A DNA stretch of 64,000 nt from Dokdonia sinensis. GTDB taxonomy: Bacteria > Bacteroidota > Bacteroidia > Flavobacteriales > Flavobacteriaceae. The position numbers and the translations under genes were made by a program. Below, piece by piece: positions 46,251 to 53,793 of the stretch. Each line of letters begins with the position of its first letter. Positions within the stretch are counted from its first letter, which is position 1. Where the stretch lies: NCBI RefSeq assembly GCF_003688895.1, contig NZ_REFV01000001.1:101493-165492 (forward strand). The letters run 5' to 3'. The notes below the pieces were generated by a model that saw only the letters and a program-made list of their open reading frames with translations, did no database searches and was not told the origin of the DNA.

Positions 46251-48062
46251 ATGATTGACTTAAGCACCTTAGACCTCGTCATTATCATCGCGCTTTTTGC
46301 CGTTATTCTCTCTGTAGGAATCTACGTTGGGAAGAAAGCGGGAAAAGATACTGCACAATACTTTTTATCAGGTCGTAATATGCCGTGGTGGCTCCTCGGA
46401 CTCTCGATGGTAGCAACCACGTTCTCTACAGACACACCTAACCTTGTGACGGACATCGTTCGTACGAATGGAGTTTCTGGTAACTGGGTATGGTGGGCTT
46501 TTCTCGTGACCGGATTACTTACGGTTTTTGTCTATGCAAAATTATGGCGTAAGTCTGAAGTAAAGACCGATATCGAATTTTATGAATTGCGCTACGGCGG
46601 TAAACCTGGGAAATTCCTGAGGTGGTTTCGTGCGGTTTATCTTGGTGTGATTTTTAATGTACTGGCGATGGCTGGTGTAACACTTGCTGCGATTAAAATA
46701 GGCCAGGTAATGCTAGGCCTCGACCCTATTACTACAGTACTTATTGCTGGAGTGATTACGGTAATCTTTAGCGCCATAGGCGGGTTTAAAGGTGTCGTTT
46801 ACACCGATTTTATTCTCTTTTTTGTGGCTATGGCTGGGGCGATAGGCGCGGCAATATACATTGTAGGTTTGCCAGAAGTAGGCGGTCTTGAAAAACTTAT
46901 TGCTCACGAAAACGTAAAAGACAAACTCAATATCCTCCCAGACTTTAATGATACAGAGATGGTGATTACCTTGCTCATTATCCCGCTGGCGGTGCAATGG
47001 TGGAGTTCTTGGTATCCTGGGTCCGAACCTGGTGGAGGTGGGTATGTGGCGCAGCGTATGCTCGCGGCCAAAGATGAAAACCACGCCATAGGAGCCACAT
47101 TTTTCTACAATATAATGCACTACGCGCTCAGACCTTGGCCGTGGATTCTCGTTGCACTTGCTTCGCTTATCGTTTTCCCAGACCTCGCAAGTATACAAGA
47201 AGCATTTCCAACCATCACCGAAGATAAACTCGGACAAGACCTCGCCTACTCTGCAATGCTCACGATGCTTCCCAGCGGGCTGCTCGGTCTGGTGCTCGCC
47301 TCCCTTTCAGCGGCGTATATGAGTACGATTTCTACACACCTTAATTGGGGTGCTTCCTACGTGGTAAATGATTTTTATGCACAACAGATAAAAAAAGACG
47401 CTACCGAGAAAGAGCTTGTCGCCGTGGGTAGGATTACGACGGTCATTCTTATGATTATCAGCGCGGGAATTGCCCTTGTTCTTACGAATGCGCTACAGCT
47501 TTTTGATATTATCCTGATGTTTGGTGCTGGTACGGGATTAATTTTTATCCTGCGCTGGTTCTGGTGGCGCATTAATGCGTGGACGGAGATAAGTGCGATG
47601 ATTGCCTCTGGCGTGATTTCGATGTTGATTGCATTTACGCACGTGGGCGAAATGCTATTCGGAGAAGGTGGGGTTTTTCCCGCTTACGCGAAATTTCCCT
47701 TCGTCGTATTTGCCTCGACATTAATCTGGCTCATCGTCACCTACGCCACCCAACCAGAATCCAAAGCTGTCCTCTATTCCTTTTACCGAAAGACACAACC
47801 TGGCGGACCAGGGTGGAAGAAAATAACATCTCAAGCTAAACACGAAGATGTAAAAATTGTAAACACCACCGAAAGCTGGAGCGTTCCCTCTGGAATTCTC
47901 GCAATGCTTATAGGATGTGTCCTTATCTATAGTACCATGTTTACCACGGGATACTTTATTTATGGAGAAACCACTAAAGCGATCATATTACTTGGTGTTT
48001 GTATTGTTTCGGCCATTGCGCTTATAATAGTTTGGAAACGTATCAAAGAAAAAGTATTGTAA
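46251..48062 (+). CDS. Sodium:solute symporter (SSS family)
   Basis: 603 residues with about 14 hydrophobic helices. Typical SSS segments: YFLSGRNMPWWLLGLSMVATTFSTDTP, EFYELRYGGKPG, GGFKGVVYTDFILFFVAM, GLVLASLSAAYMSTISTHLNWGASYVVNDFY. Sugar symporters of this class occur in Bacteroidota glycan loci; the natural substrate here is inferred to be the sugar that feeds the kinase. A degenerate palindrome (AYAKF) is at about 47683-47697. Confidence 0.9.
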   Translation: MIDLSTLDLVIIIALFAVILSVGIYVGKKAGKDTAQYFLSGRNMPWWLLGLSMVATTFSTDTPNLVTDIVRTNGVSGNWVWWAFLVTGLLTVFVYAKLWRKSEVKTDIEFYELRYGGKPGKFLRWFRAVYLGVIFNVLAMAGVTLAAIKIGQVMLGLDPITTVLIAGVITVIFSAIGGFKGVVYTDFILFFVAMAGAIGAAIYIVGLPEVGGLEKLIAHENVKDKLNILPDFNDTEMVITLLIIPLAVQWWSSWYPGSEPGGGGYVAQRMLAAKDENHAIGATFFYNIMHYALRPWPWILVALASLIVFPDLASIQEAFPTITEDKLGQDLAYSAMLTMLPSGLLGLVLASLSAAYMSTISTHLNWGASYVVNDFYAQQIKKDATEKELVAVGRITTVILMIISAGIALVLTNALQLFDIILMFGAGTGLIFILRWFWWRINAWTEISAMIASGVISMLIAFTHVGEMLFGEGGVFPAYAKFPFVVFASTLIWLIVTYATQPESKAVLYSFYRKTQPGGPGWKKITSQAKHEDVKIVNTTESWSVPSGILAMLIGCVLIYSTMFTTGYFIYGETTKAIILLGVCIVSAIALIIVWKRIKEKVL

Positions 48063-48063
48063 T

Positions 48064-48981
48064 ATGTTTGACTGTCAAGATGTATTGAACAGAACGTATC
48101 AAAGGGTACTTGCGATGGAGAATAAGGGTGCTGTCGCCTCCTATATCCCCGAATTAGCTAAGGTGGATCCGGCTAACTTTGGGGTGTGTATTACCACAAA
48201 AACTGGAGAGCAGTTTCATTGCGGCAACTCCATTACTCCATTTTCTATACAAAGTATTGCTAAGGTGCTTTCCTTAAGTCTCGCTATTTCCCATCAAGGC
48301 GAGAAAATGTGGGAACGTATGGACTTTGAACCTTCGGGATCTTCGTTCAACTCCCTCGTCCAACTTGAAACGGAAAACGGAATCCCTAGAAATCCGCTGA
48401 TTAATGCTGGGGCGATTGTGGTGTGTGATATTTTATGTGATCTTTTTGAGAACCCTAAAGAGGAGTTGCTCAATTATGTTCGAAAAATTTCAGGAATAAA
48501 AAGTATAAGCTACAACCTAGAAGTGGCAAAATCTGAAAGACTAACTGGATATCGTAATTATGCGCTACTTAATTTTATCAAGTCCTTCGGGAATATCAAG
48601 AATGACTGCGACACGGTAATCGATGTGTATTTTCATTTGTGTTCGCTGGAAATGAATTGCGTGGAGCTTTCAAAGACTTTTGGCTTTCTGGCCAATCGCG
48701 GGAAGCAAATTATCACGAATACTCAAGTTGTGAAACCCTCTCAAGCCAAAAGAATAAATGCCATTATGCAAACCTGTGGGTTTTACGATGAGGCAGGCGA
48801 GTTTGCATTTCGGGTAGGCCTTCCTGGTAAAAGTGGTGTGGGAGGCGGTATGGTTGCCGTCCTACCAGACGCCTATACGATTGCCACCTGGAGTCCTAAA
48901 CTCAATAAGCACGGAAACTCATATCGCGGTATGAAATTTCTAGAGTACTTTACAGATGAAACGCAGGATACGGTGTTTTAA
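48064..48981 (+). CDS. glsA: Glutaminase A
   Basis: Hydrolyses glutamine to glutamate and ammonia. 305 residues, beta-lactamase-like fold with the catalytic SxxK in FSIQSIAKVLSLSLAI, then EPSGSSFNSLVQLE, NPLINAGAIVV, NCVELSKTFGFLANRG and LPGKSGVGGGMVAVLP. All match the glutaminase family. It starts 1 base after the symporter stop, so it is part of the same operon although the link to sugar use is not obvious. Confidence 0.93.
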   Translation: MFDCQDVLNRTYQRVLAMENKGAVASYIPELAKVDPANFGVCITTKTGEQFHCGNSITPFSIQSIAKVLSLSLAISHQGEKMWERMDFEPSGSSFNSLVQLETENGIPRNPLINAGAIVVCDILCDLFENPKEELLNYVRKISGIKSISYNLEVAKSERLTGYRNYALLNFIKSFGNIKNDCDTVIDVYFHLCSLEMNCVELSKTFGFLANRGKQIITNTQVVKPSQAKRINAIMQTCGFYDEAGEFAFRVGLPGKSGVGGGMVAVLPDAYTIATWSPKLNKHGNSYRGMKFLEYFTDETQDTVF

Positions 48982-49036
48982 GTAGATTTCTATTTCTACC
49001 ATAAGTAAACAATAAAATTCTCTCCTTGTTCGTGTA

Positions 49037-49125
49037 GTGCTGGGTGCTGGGTGTTGGGTGCTGGGTGCTGGGTGCTGGGTGCTGGGTGCTGGGTGCTGGG
49101 TGCTGGGTGCTGGGTGCTGGGTGCT
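49037..49125. repeat. Tandem heptamer array (GTGCTGG)n
   Basis: About 12.7 units of 7 bp, all identical except one GTGTTGG. It lies 55 bases past the glsA stop in a gap of 282 bp whose right end holds the DUF4870 promoter. Confidence 0.95.
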
Positions 49126-49236
49126 AAATTATTAAATTCTCCTAAATCACTGATTATCAATATTCAATAAAATCAATTATGTTAATAAAAAGTTAATTTT
49201 TAGTACTATGCGTAACATAATACCTTTTTTAAGACT

Positions 49237-49244
49237 TATCTTTG
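49237..49244 (+). promoter_or_regulatory. -7 box (TATCTTTG) of the DUF4870 gene
   Basis: Exact TAnnTTTG match, 19 bases before ATG 49264. Confidence 0.6.
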
Positions 49245-49263
49245 CATAAGACAATAATGGTTT

Positions 49264-49824
49264 ATGGAAACTACAGTAGAAACACATCACAAAAACGTAA
49301 GTACGTTTATTCATCTTTCGACATTTTGTAAATGGATATTTCCGTTTGGAAATTTTATTGCACCGCTCATATTATGGACTGTGCAGGGTAAGCGTTCTAG
49401 GTTTATAGATAACCACGGGAAGAATGCAATCAACTTTCAGCTGAGTATGTTTTTATACTTAATAGGTATTGCTGTGCTCACGATTCCTTTTATTATATAT
49501 CAAGCTTTTCGGTTAGAGGGAACAAACAGTCACTTCTATTTCAACCCAGAACCTCATATTAATGGAGACTTAGACCAGCTAAGTGCTTTGATCATCGTAT
49601 TGCTTGTTGCAGGAACTATTGCTATAGGACTTTTTATTCTAGAAGTAATAACAGTGATTTCGGCAGCTATAGCAGCTTCGGAGGGTAAAGCTTATAAATA
49701 CCCTCTTACAATTCCATTTCTTAAGGAGACTTTAATAAAGGAGGAACCTTTGGCAACGGATAAACCCTTAGAAGATGAAATCGAAAACAAGGATGATGAC
49801 AAGGACGAAACCATCATATTGTAA
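49264..49824 (+). CDS. DUF4870 domain-containing membrane protein
   Basis: 186 residues, three to four hydrophobic helices. Features: TFCKWIFPFGNFIAPLILW, NHGKNAINFQLSMFLYLIG (the conserved N-H-x-K-x-A-x-N-F-Q segment) and TVISAAIAASEGKAYKYPLTIPFL, followed by a highly acidic tail (LEDEIENKDDDKDE). The function is unknown; genes of this type are often near PspC and PadR in Flavobacteriia. Confidence 0.88.
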   Translation: METTVETHHKNVSTFIHLSTFCKWIFPFGNFIAPLILWTVQGKRSRFIDNHGKNAINFQLSMFLYLIGIAVLTIPFIIYQAFRLEGTNSHFYFNPEPHINGDLDQLSALIIVLLVAGTIAIGLFILEVITVISAAIAASEGKAYKYPLTIPFLKETLIKEEPLATDKPLEDEIENKDDDKDETIIL

Positions 49825-49895
49825 AATGAAACAGATCTAATCAATCCGTCTAAAAATTTTGCGAAAGCGTAAAAATCATCAATCAAACAGCAATA

Positions 49896-49969
49896 CTGAC
49901 CTATGTCAGCATCAATCAATCAAATTTTTCGCGAAAGCGAAGTCATCAATCAGCACTGACCTACGTCAG
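49896..49969. promoter_or_regulatory. Two inverted-repeat sites CTGACCTAYGTCAG upstream of padR
   Basis: CTGACCTATGTCAG at 49896-49909 and CTGACCTACGTCAG at 49956-49969, exactly 60 bases apart. Each has a 5-bp stem CTGAC/GTCAG and a 4-base centre. They lie inside an imperfect 60-bp direct duplication that also includes two half palindromes (GCGAAAGCG at 49861 and 49931). Confidence 0.55.
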
Positions 49970-50012
49970 CGTAAAAAAACGAACAGTTTAATGTATTTAA
50001 AAATCGACATCT

Positions 50013-50354
50013 ATGAAGATTGAAAACACCAAGGCACAGATGCGCAAGGGAGTTCTGGAATACTGCATACTCTCCGTCCTCAGGGATGAAGATGCTTATG
50101 TAGCAGAGATTCTGGAGACCCTCAAAGACGCAAAGTTGCTCGTGGTAGAGGGCACTATTTATCCCCTACTCACGCGACTTAAGAACGCGGGGTTGCTCAA
50201 CTACCGTTGGGAAGAATCTACCAGCGGGCCACCACGCAAATATTACGGACTTACCGAAACGGGTAAGATATTCTTAAAAGAACTTTCAACTACTTGGGAT
50301 GAGTTACAGACCGCAGTAACGGTGGTAACCTCCCCTAAAACCGCAAAAAAATGA
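50013..50354 (+). CDS. PadR-family transcriptional regulator
   Basis: 113 residues. Winged-helix with KGVLEYCILSVLRDEDAYVAEILETL, VVEGTIYPLLTRLKNAGLL and SGPPRKYYGLTETG. It is translationally coupled to the PspC gene (ATGA overlap) and likely autoregulates this operon; candidate operators are the twin inverted repeats upstream. Confidence 0.92.
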   Translation: MKIENTKAQMRKGVLEYCILSVLRDEDAYVAEILETLKDAKLLVVEGTIYPLLTRLKNAGLLNYRWEESTSGPPRKYYGLTETGKIFLKELSTTWDELQTAVTVVTSPKTAKK

Positions 50355-52120
50355 ACAAGACAGTTAATATAAATTTAGCAGGAGTTTTCTTCCACATAGA
50401 CGAGGATGCTTACGGTAAATTGCGTCGTTATCTTGCCGCGATTAAACGTTCGTTTGAAGGTATGCAGGGAGAGGATGAGATTATTGCCGATATTGAAGCA
50501 CGTATCTCTGAGCTATTTACCGAAAAAATAAAAGACGCGCGTCAGGTCATCAGTATTAAAGAGCTGGATGAAGTGATTACCGTAATGGGACAGCCTGAAG
50601 ATTATATGGTAGATGACGACATCTTTGAAGATGCTCCAAAACAGAAATCTTCATATAAGGAATCATCTTATTCTGGCGCTAGCACGCACAATCCTAGAAA
50701 ATTATACCGAGATACGGAAAATGCCTATTTAGGAGGAGTTTCGGCGGGAATGGGACACTATTTAGGTGTTGACGCGCTGTGGGTCCGTATAGGATGGATA
50801 TTGCTTATTGCACTTACGTGGTTCACATTAGGAGGAACAGCATTGATTTATCTTGCCCTTTGGATTTTTGTTCCGGAGGCAACGACTACGGCGCAAAAAC
50901 TCTCTATGCGGGGAAAGGCTGTTAACATTGACAATATCACAGAAAAAGTAAAAGAAGGATTTGAAAATGTTGCAGACGCTGTAAAAAATGTGGATTATGA
51001 CAAGTACGGCAATAAAGTAAAATCTGGAACGCAAGGATTTTTTAATACGCTGGGAAAAATCATTATGTTCTTCTTTAAAGTACTTGCAAAAATTATAGGT
51101 GTACTTCTTATTATCGTAGGTGCAACGGTGGTTATTTCATTACTTATCACCTTCTTAACGGGCGGTATGATTGAAATTTTCAACCCTGGACTGGAAGATA
51201 TGCCTTGGGTACATAATAGTACGGATGCTCCTATTTGGCTCATTCTATTACTTACTTTCTTTGCAGTAGGGATTCCATTTTTCTTCCTCTTTTACTTAGG
51301 ATTAAAGATTTTATCCTCTAACCTTAAGTCTATGCCTATGAGCGCAAAGTTGAGCTTGTTTGGGCTCTGGCTTATCTCAACGATTGCATTAGGAGTGCTC
51401 TCTATAGATGGAGCGATGAAATATGCCGATATGGACACCGGAAAAGTAACCGACCGTAGTGAGCTTGCAGTTACCGCAAACGATACGTTGCGTATTGTGA
51501 TGCGTGCAAGTGACGATTATGACGTGCCACTTTCTAGATCCAGTCGTTATATTCAAGTAACAGATAATAATGGAGAACGTACTTCTCTCTCTCGTAATGT
51601 GCGTTTAATAGTACGCAGTACTCCAGACAGTATAGGAAATATCGTTATCGAAAAACGTGCTGACGCCAGCAATTTTGAGATTGCCAGAGATCGAGCAAAT
51701 AGTCTTACCTATAATTATGAACTTAGGAACGGTACACTAGAACTTGACGGTTTTTTCACCAGAGATAATGGCACACGCTACGGCGATCAGGAAATAAGAG
51801 TTATCCTCTATCTTCCTGAAGACTCAACCGTTTATGCAGATGATAACACCTACTCTTTCCACAGTAACGATACTCGATATAGAGATATTCTGGACCACGG
51901 GATGGAAGAGACCTATATGAAAGTGGGCGCTGGAGAATTACTATGCAAGAATTGTCCTGACAACGACCGTAACGCTGGCGACAGGAACTCAAATACCGAC
52001 GACTGGCAAGAGCGCAGTTATGAACGAGGTGATGAGATTCCAGACTGGGAACGTGAGGATACAGATGACCAAATTTTACCTGAAGGAACAGTTATCGAGA
52101 TGGCGACAGATAGTATTTAG
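50351..52120 (+). CDS. PspC domain-containing membrane protein
   Basis: 589 residues. N-terminal soluble part with an HTH-like YGKLRRYLAAIKRSFEGMQGEDE; the PspC domain at about 113-180 (RKLYRDTENAYLGGVSAGMGHYLG, ALWVRIGWILLIALTWFTLGGTALIYLALWIFVPE); further helices around 235-340 (FFFKVLAKIIGVLLIIVGATVVISLLITF and others); a soluble C-terminus with beta-rich, acidic repeats (IRVILYLPEDSTVYADDNT). PspC-like proteins act in envelope stress. Function here is by family. Followed by a palindrome relic and a hexamer array. Confidence 0.88.
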   Translation: MNKTVNINLAGVFFHIDEDAYGKLRRYLAAIKRSFEGMQGEDEIIADIEARISELFTEKIKDARQVISIKELDEVITVMGQPEDYMVDDDIFEDAPKQKSSYKESSYSGASTHNPRKLYRDTENAYLGGVSAGMGHYLGVDALWVRIGWILLIALTWFTLGGTALIYLALWIFVPEATTTAQKLSMRGKAVNIDNITEKVKEGFENVADAVKNVDYDKYGNKVKSGTQGFFNTLGKIIMFFFKVLAKIIGVLLIIVGATVVISLLITFLTGGMIEIFNPGLEDMPWVHNSTDAPIWLILLLTFFAVGIPFFFLFYLGLKILSSNLKSMPMSAKLSLFGLWLISTIALGVLSIDGAMKYADMDTGKVTDRSELAVTANDTLRIVMRASDDYDVPLSRSSRYIQVTDNNGERTSLSRNVRLIVRSTPDSIGNIVIEKRADASNFEIARDRANSLTYNYELRNGTLELDGFFTRDNGTRYGDQEIRVILYLPEDSTVYADDNTYSFHSNDTRYRDILDHGMEETYMKVGAGELLCKNCPDNDRNAGDRNSNTDDWQERSYERGDEIPDWEREDTDDQILPEGTVIEMATDSI

Positions 52121-52125
52121 TATTT

Positions 52126-52163
52126 CGCTTTCGCGAAAACTTGTGCCGAATTTATTTCGGGAG
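52126..52163. repeat. Palindrome followed by a variant of the hairpin element
   Basis: CGCTTTCGCGAAAA (52127-52139) is directly followed by CTTGTGCCGAATTTATTTCGGG (mutated form of the 25-nt element). This is the third place where the two occur together. Confidence 0.7.
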
Positions 52164-52170
52164 CAAAAGA

Positions 52171-52232
52171 AATCGAAGTCGAAGTTGAAATCGAAGTCGA
52201 AGTCGAAGTCGAAATTGAAATTGAAATTGAAA
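52171..52232. repeat. Hexamer array (GAAGTC / GAAATT)
   Basis: About ten units of 6 bp that change gradually from TCGAAG-type to TTGAAA-type. It lies just past the PspC stop; the open frame that reads through it (KSKSKLKLK) is not a gene. Confidence 0.9.
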
Positions 52233-52249
52233 TAAAAAGCACAATAAAA

Positions 52250-52308
52250 GGTGGTTGAGTGATTTTAAACGAAGCAATAGCGCAGTTTAAAATAGTATCG
52301 AAACCACC
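52250..52308. repeat. Nested inverted repeats before the NTF2-like gene
   Basis: GGTGGTT (52250-52256) pairs with AACCACC (52302-52308), and inside it ATTTTAAAC (52262-52270) pairs with GTTTAAAAT (52285-52293). A possible large hairpin or operator. Confidence 0.5.
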
Positions 52309-52334
52309 GAAACTACCGAAACAAACAAACCATT

Positions 52335-52778
52335 ATGAAACCAATCAATCTTCTTCTAAACCTGTTGCTATTTCCATTCATTGGAATGGCGCAGGTTTCT
52401 GAAGATTCTGAACTCTACAAAGACATCTATAAAGCAGATTTTGAGTTTTTTAAAGCTTACAACGAATGTGACTTAGAAACTCAGGACAGATACATCTCTG
52501 AAGATCTGGAGTTTTATCACGACTTAGGAGGATTAAGCACAAGCAAACCAGATATGCTCAAAGCATTGAAAGAAAACATTTGTAATAAAGTAAAACGCAC
52601 CCTGACCGAAGGAACTTTTGAGGTACACGAAATCAAAGACTTTGGCGCTGTGGCAATGGGTAAACATAAATTTCATAACCTTGTAGAAGACTCACATTCT
52701 GAGCCTAGTAATTTTGTTACTATTTATAAGAAAACAGACGATGGGTATAAAATGACGAGGGTTATCAGTTTGCATTGA
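52335..52778 (+). CDS. NTF2-like / SnoaL-family secreted protein
   Basis: 147 residues. Signal peptide (PINLLLNLLLFPFIGMAQ), then an NTF2-like cone fold: YKADFEFFKAYNECDLETQDRYISEDLEFYHDLGG and FGAVAMGKHKFHNL. No catalytic residue can be named. Not obviously coupled to its neighbours. Confidence 0.82.
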   Translation: MKPINLLLNLLLFPFIGMAQVSEDSELYKDIYKADFEFFKAYNECDLETQDRYISEDLEFYHDLGGLSTSKPDMLKALKENICNKVKRTLTEGTFEVHEIKDFGAVAMGKHKFHNLVEDSHSEPSNFVTIYKKTDDGYKMTRVISLH

Positions 52779-52815
52779 CATTTCAGTTAAGGAAAATTAC
52801 AGTTGGGTTTGTTTT

Positions 52816-52880
52816 GCTTTCGATTATGAGTAACATAATCGAAGTTTACACTGAGCGTGGCCGAAGGGCGAAAGCGTAAT
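52816..52880. repeat. Palindrome split by an insert containing its own hairpin
   Basis: GCTTTCG (52816-52822) and GCGAAAGCGTAAT (52868-52880) are the two halves of the genome palindrome. Between them lie the inverted repeat CGATTATG/CATAATCG (52821-52828, 52834-52841) and a stretch (CGAAGTTTACACTGAGCGTG) of a dispersed repeat common in Bacteroidota. Confidence 0.65.
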
Positions 52881-52944
52881 AAGAGCAATATTTACATCAT
52901 CATCAAGATACAATCAATTAATAATCAATCAAAAATCAACCATT

Positions 52945-53682
52945 ATGACCACACTTATTAAATTTATCGTAGGCTTAATTGCCGCCACAATGCTTACCTC
53001 TTGCGCCTTTGATATGAGCTTTGGCCAAATAAGAGGAGACGGAAACGTGCAAACAGAAAACTTCAATATTTCAGAAGATTTTGAGGGCGTACACGCCGCA
53101 AATGGATGGGAAGTTTTTATAGAAAAAGGAACTACGAATTCCGTAATCGTAGAGGCTGATCAAAACATTATAGATCACGCAGAGATTTATGTGACAGACA
53201 ACATTTTAAAAGTAAAATGTGAACAGAACATAGGACGCGCTTCTTCTAAAAAAGTATTTATCACCTACACCGAAAACCTTAAAGATTTGAGAGCTAGTAG
53301 TGGCGCAAACCTAACGACAAGGGAAGTGCTCAAAGGAGAAAACCTGAACCTAGACGTTTCTAGTGGAGGGCTTATAAGAGTGGAAGCCATCGTAAGAAAC
53401 ATAGATGCCGAAGTAAGTAGCGGTGGCGTAATAAACGTGGCTGGAAGCACGGCAATGCTGGATGCAAAAGTATCGAGTGGAGGACTCATAAAAGGGAAAG
53501 ACTTGAAAGCAAAAGACGCCAAAGCCCGCGCTTCATCCGGAGGAAATATGGATATCCAAGTGACTGATAATCTAGAAGCTCGCGCTTCCAGCGGAGGAGA
53601 CATAGACTATTGGGGAAATCCTAAAAACGTGGACAAACCTAAAAAAAGCCCCTCTGGCGGAAGTGTAGATGCCAGAGACTAA
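52945..53682 (+). CDS. Head-GIN domain-containing lipoprotein (DUF2807)
   Basis: 245 residues. Lipobox LTSC (Cys20); then IRGDGNVQTENFNISEDFEGVHAANGWEVFIEKG-type head-GIN sequence and a right-handed beta solenoid of repeating turns: ASSGA, VSSGG, VSSGG, VSSGG, ASSGG, ASSGG, each about 20 residues apart. An auto-transporter or toast-rack-like sensor fold is likely; function unknown. The last of the envelope cluster that includes PadR and PspC, with its own terminator downstream. Confidence 0.9.
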   Translation: MTTLIKFIVGLIAATMLTSCAFDMSFGQIRGDGNVQTENFNISEDFEGVHAANGWEVFIEKGTTNSVIVEADQNIIDHAEIYVTDNILKVKCEQNIGRASSKKVFITYTENLKDLRASSGANLTTREVLKGENLNLDVSSGGLIRVEAIVRNIDAEVSSGGVINVAGSTAMLDAKVSSGGLIKGKDLKAKDAKARASSGGNMDIQVTDNLEARASSGGDIDYWGNPKNVDKPKKSPSGGSVDARD

Positions 53683-53733
53683 TATATAATTACCAATCAA
53701 AAAACCCTGTTATCATTGCTCTTGATTAACAGT

Positions 53734-53760
53734 AAGACCGGCTGAGAAGTCGGTCTTTTT
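53734..53760 (+). terminator. Terminator of the head-GIN gene
   Basis: AAGACCG (53734-53740) pairs with CGGTCTT (53751-53757), followed by T-run. Confidence 0.8.
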
Positions 53761-53793
53761 TATTACTTTTCGCTTTTAAAAAAAGTATTAAAA

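Noticed and set aside
52020..52235. Frame ending in KSKSKLKLK repeats
   Set aside because: It is the PspC gene in another frame plus the hexamer array.
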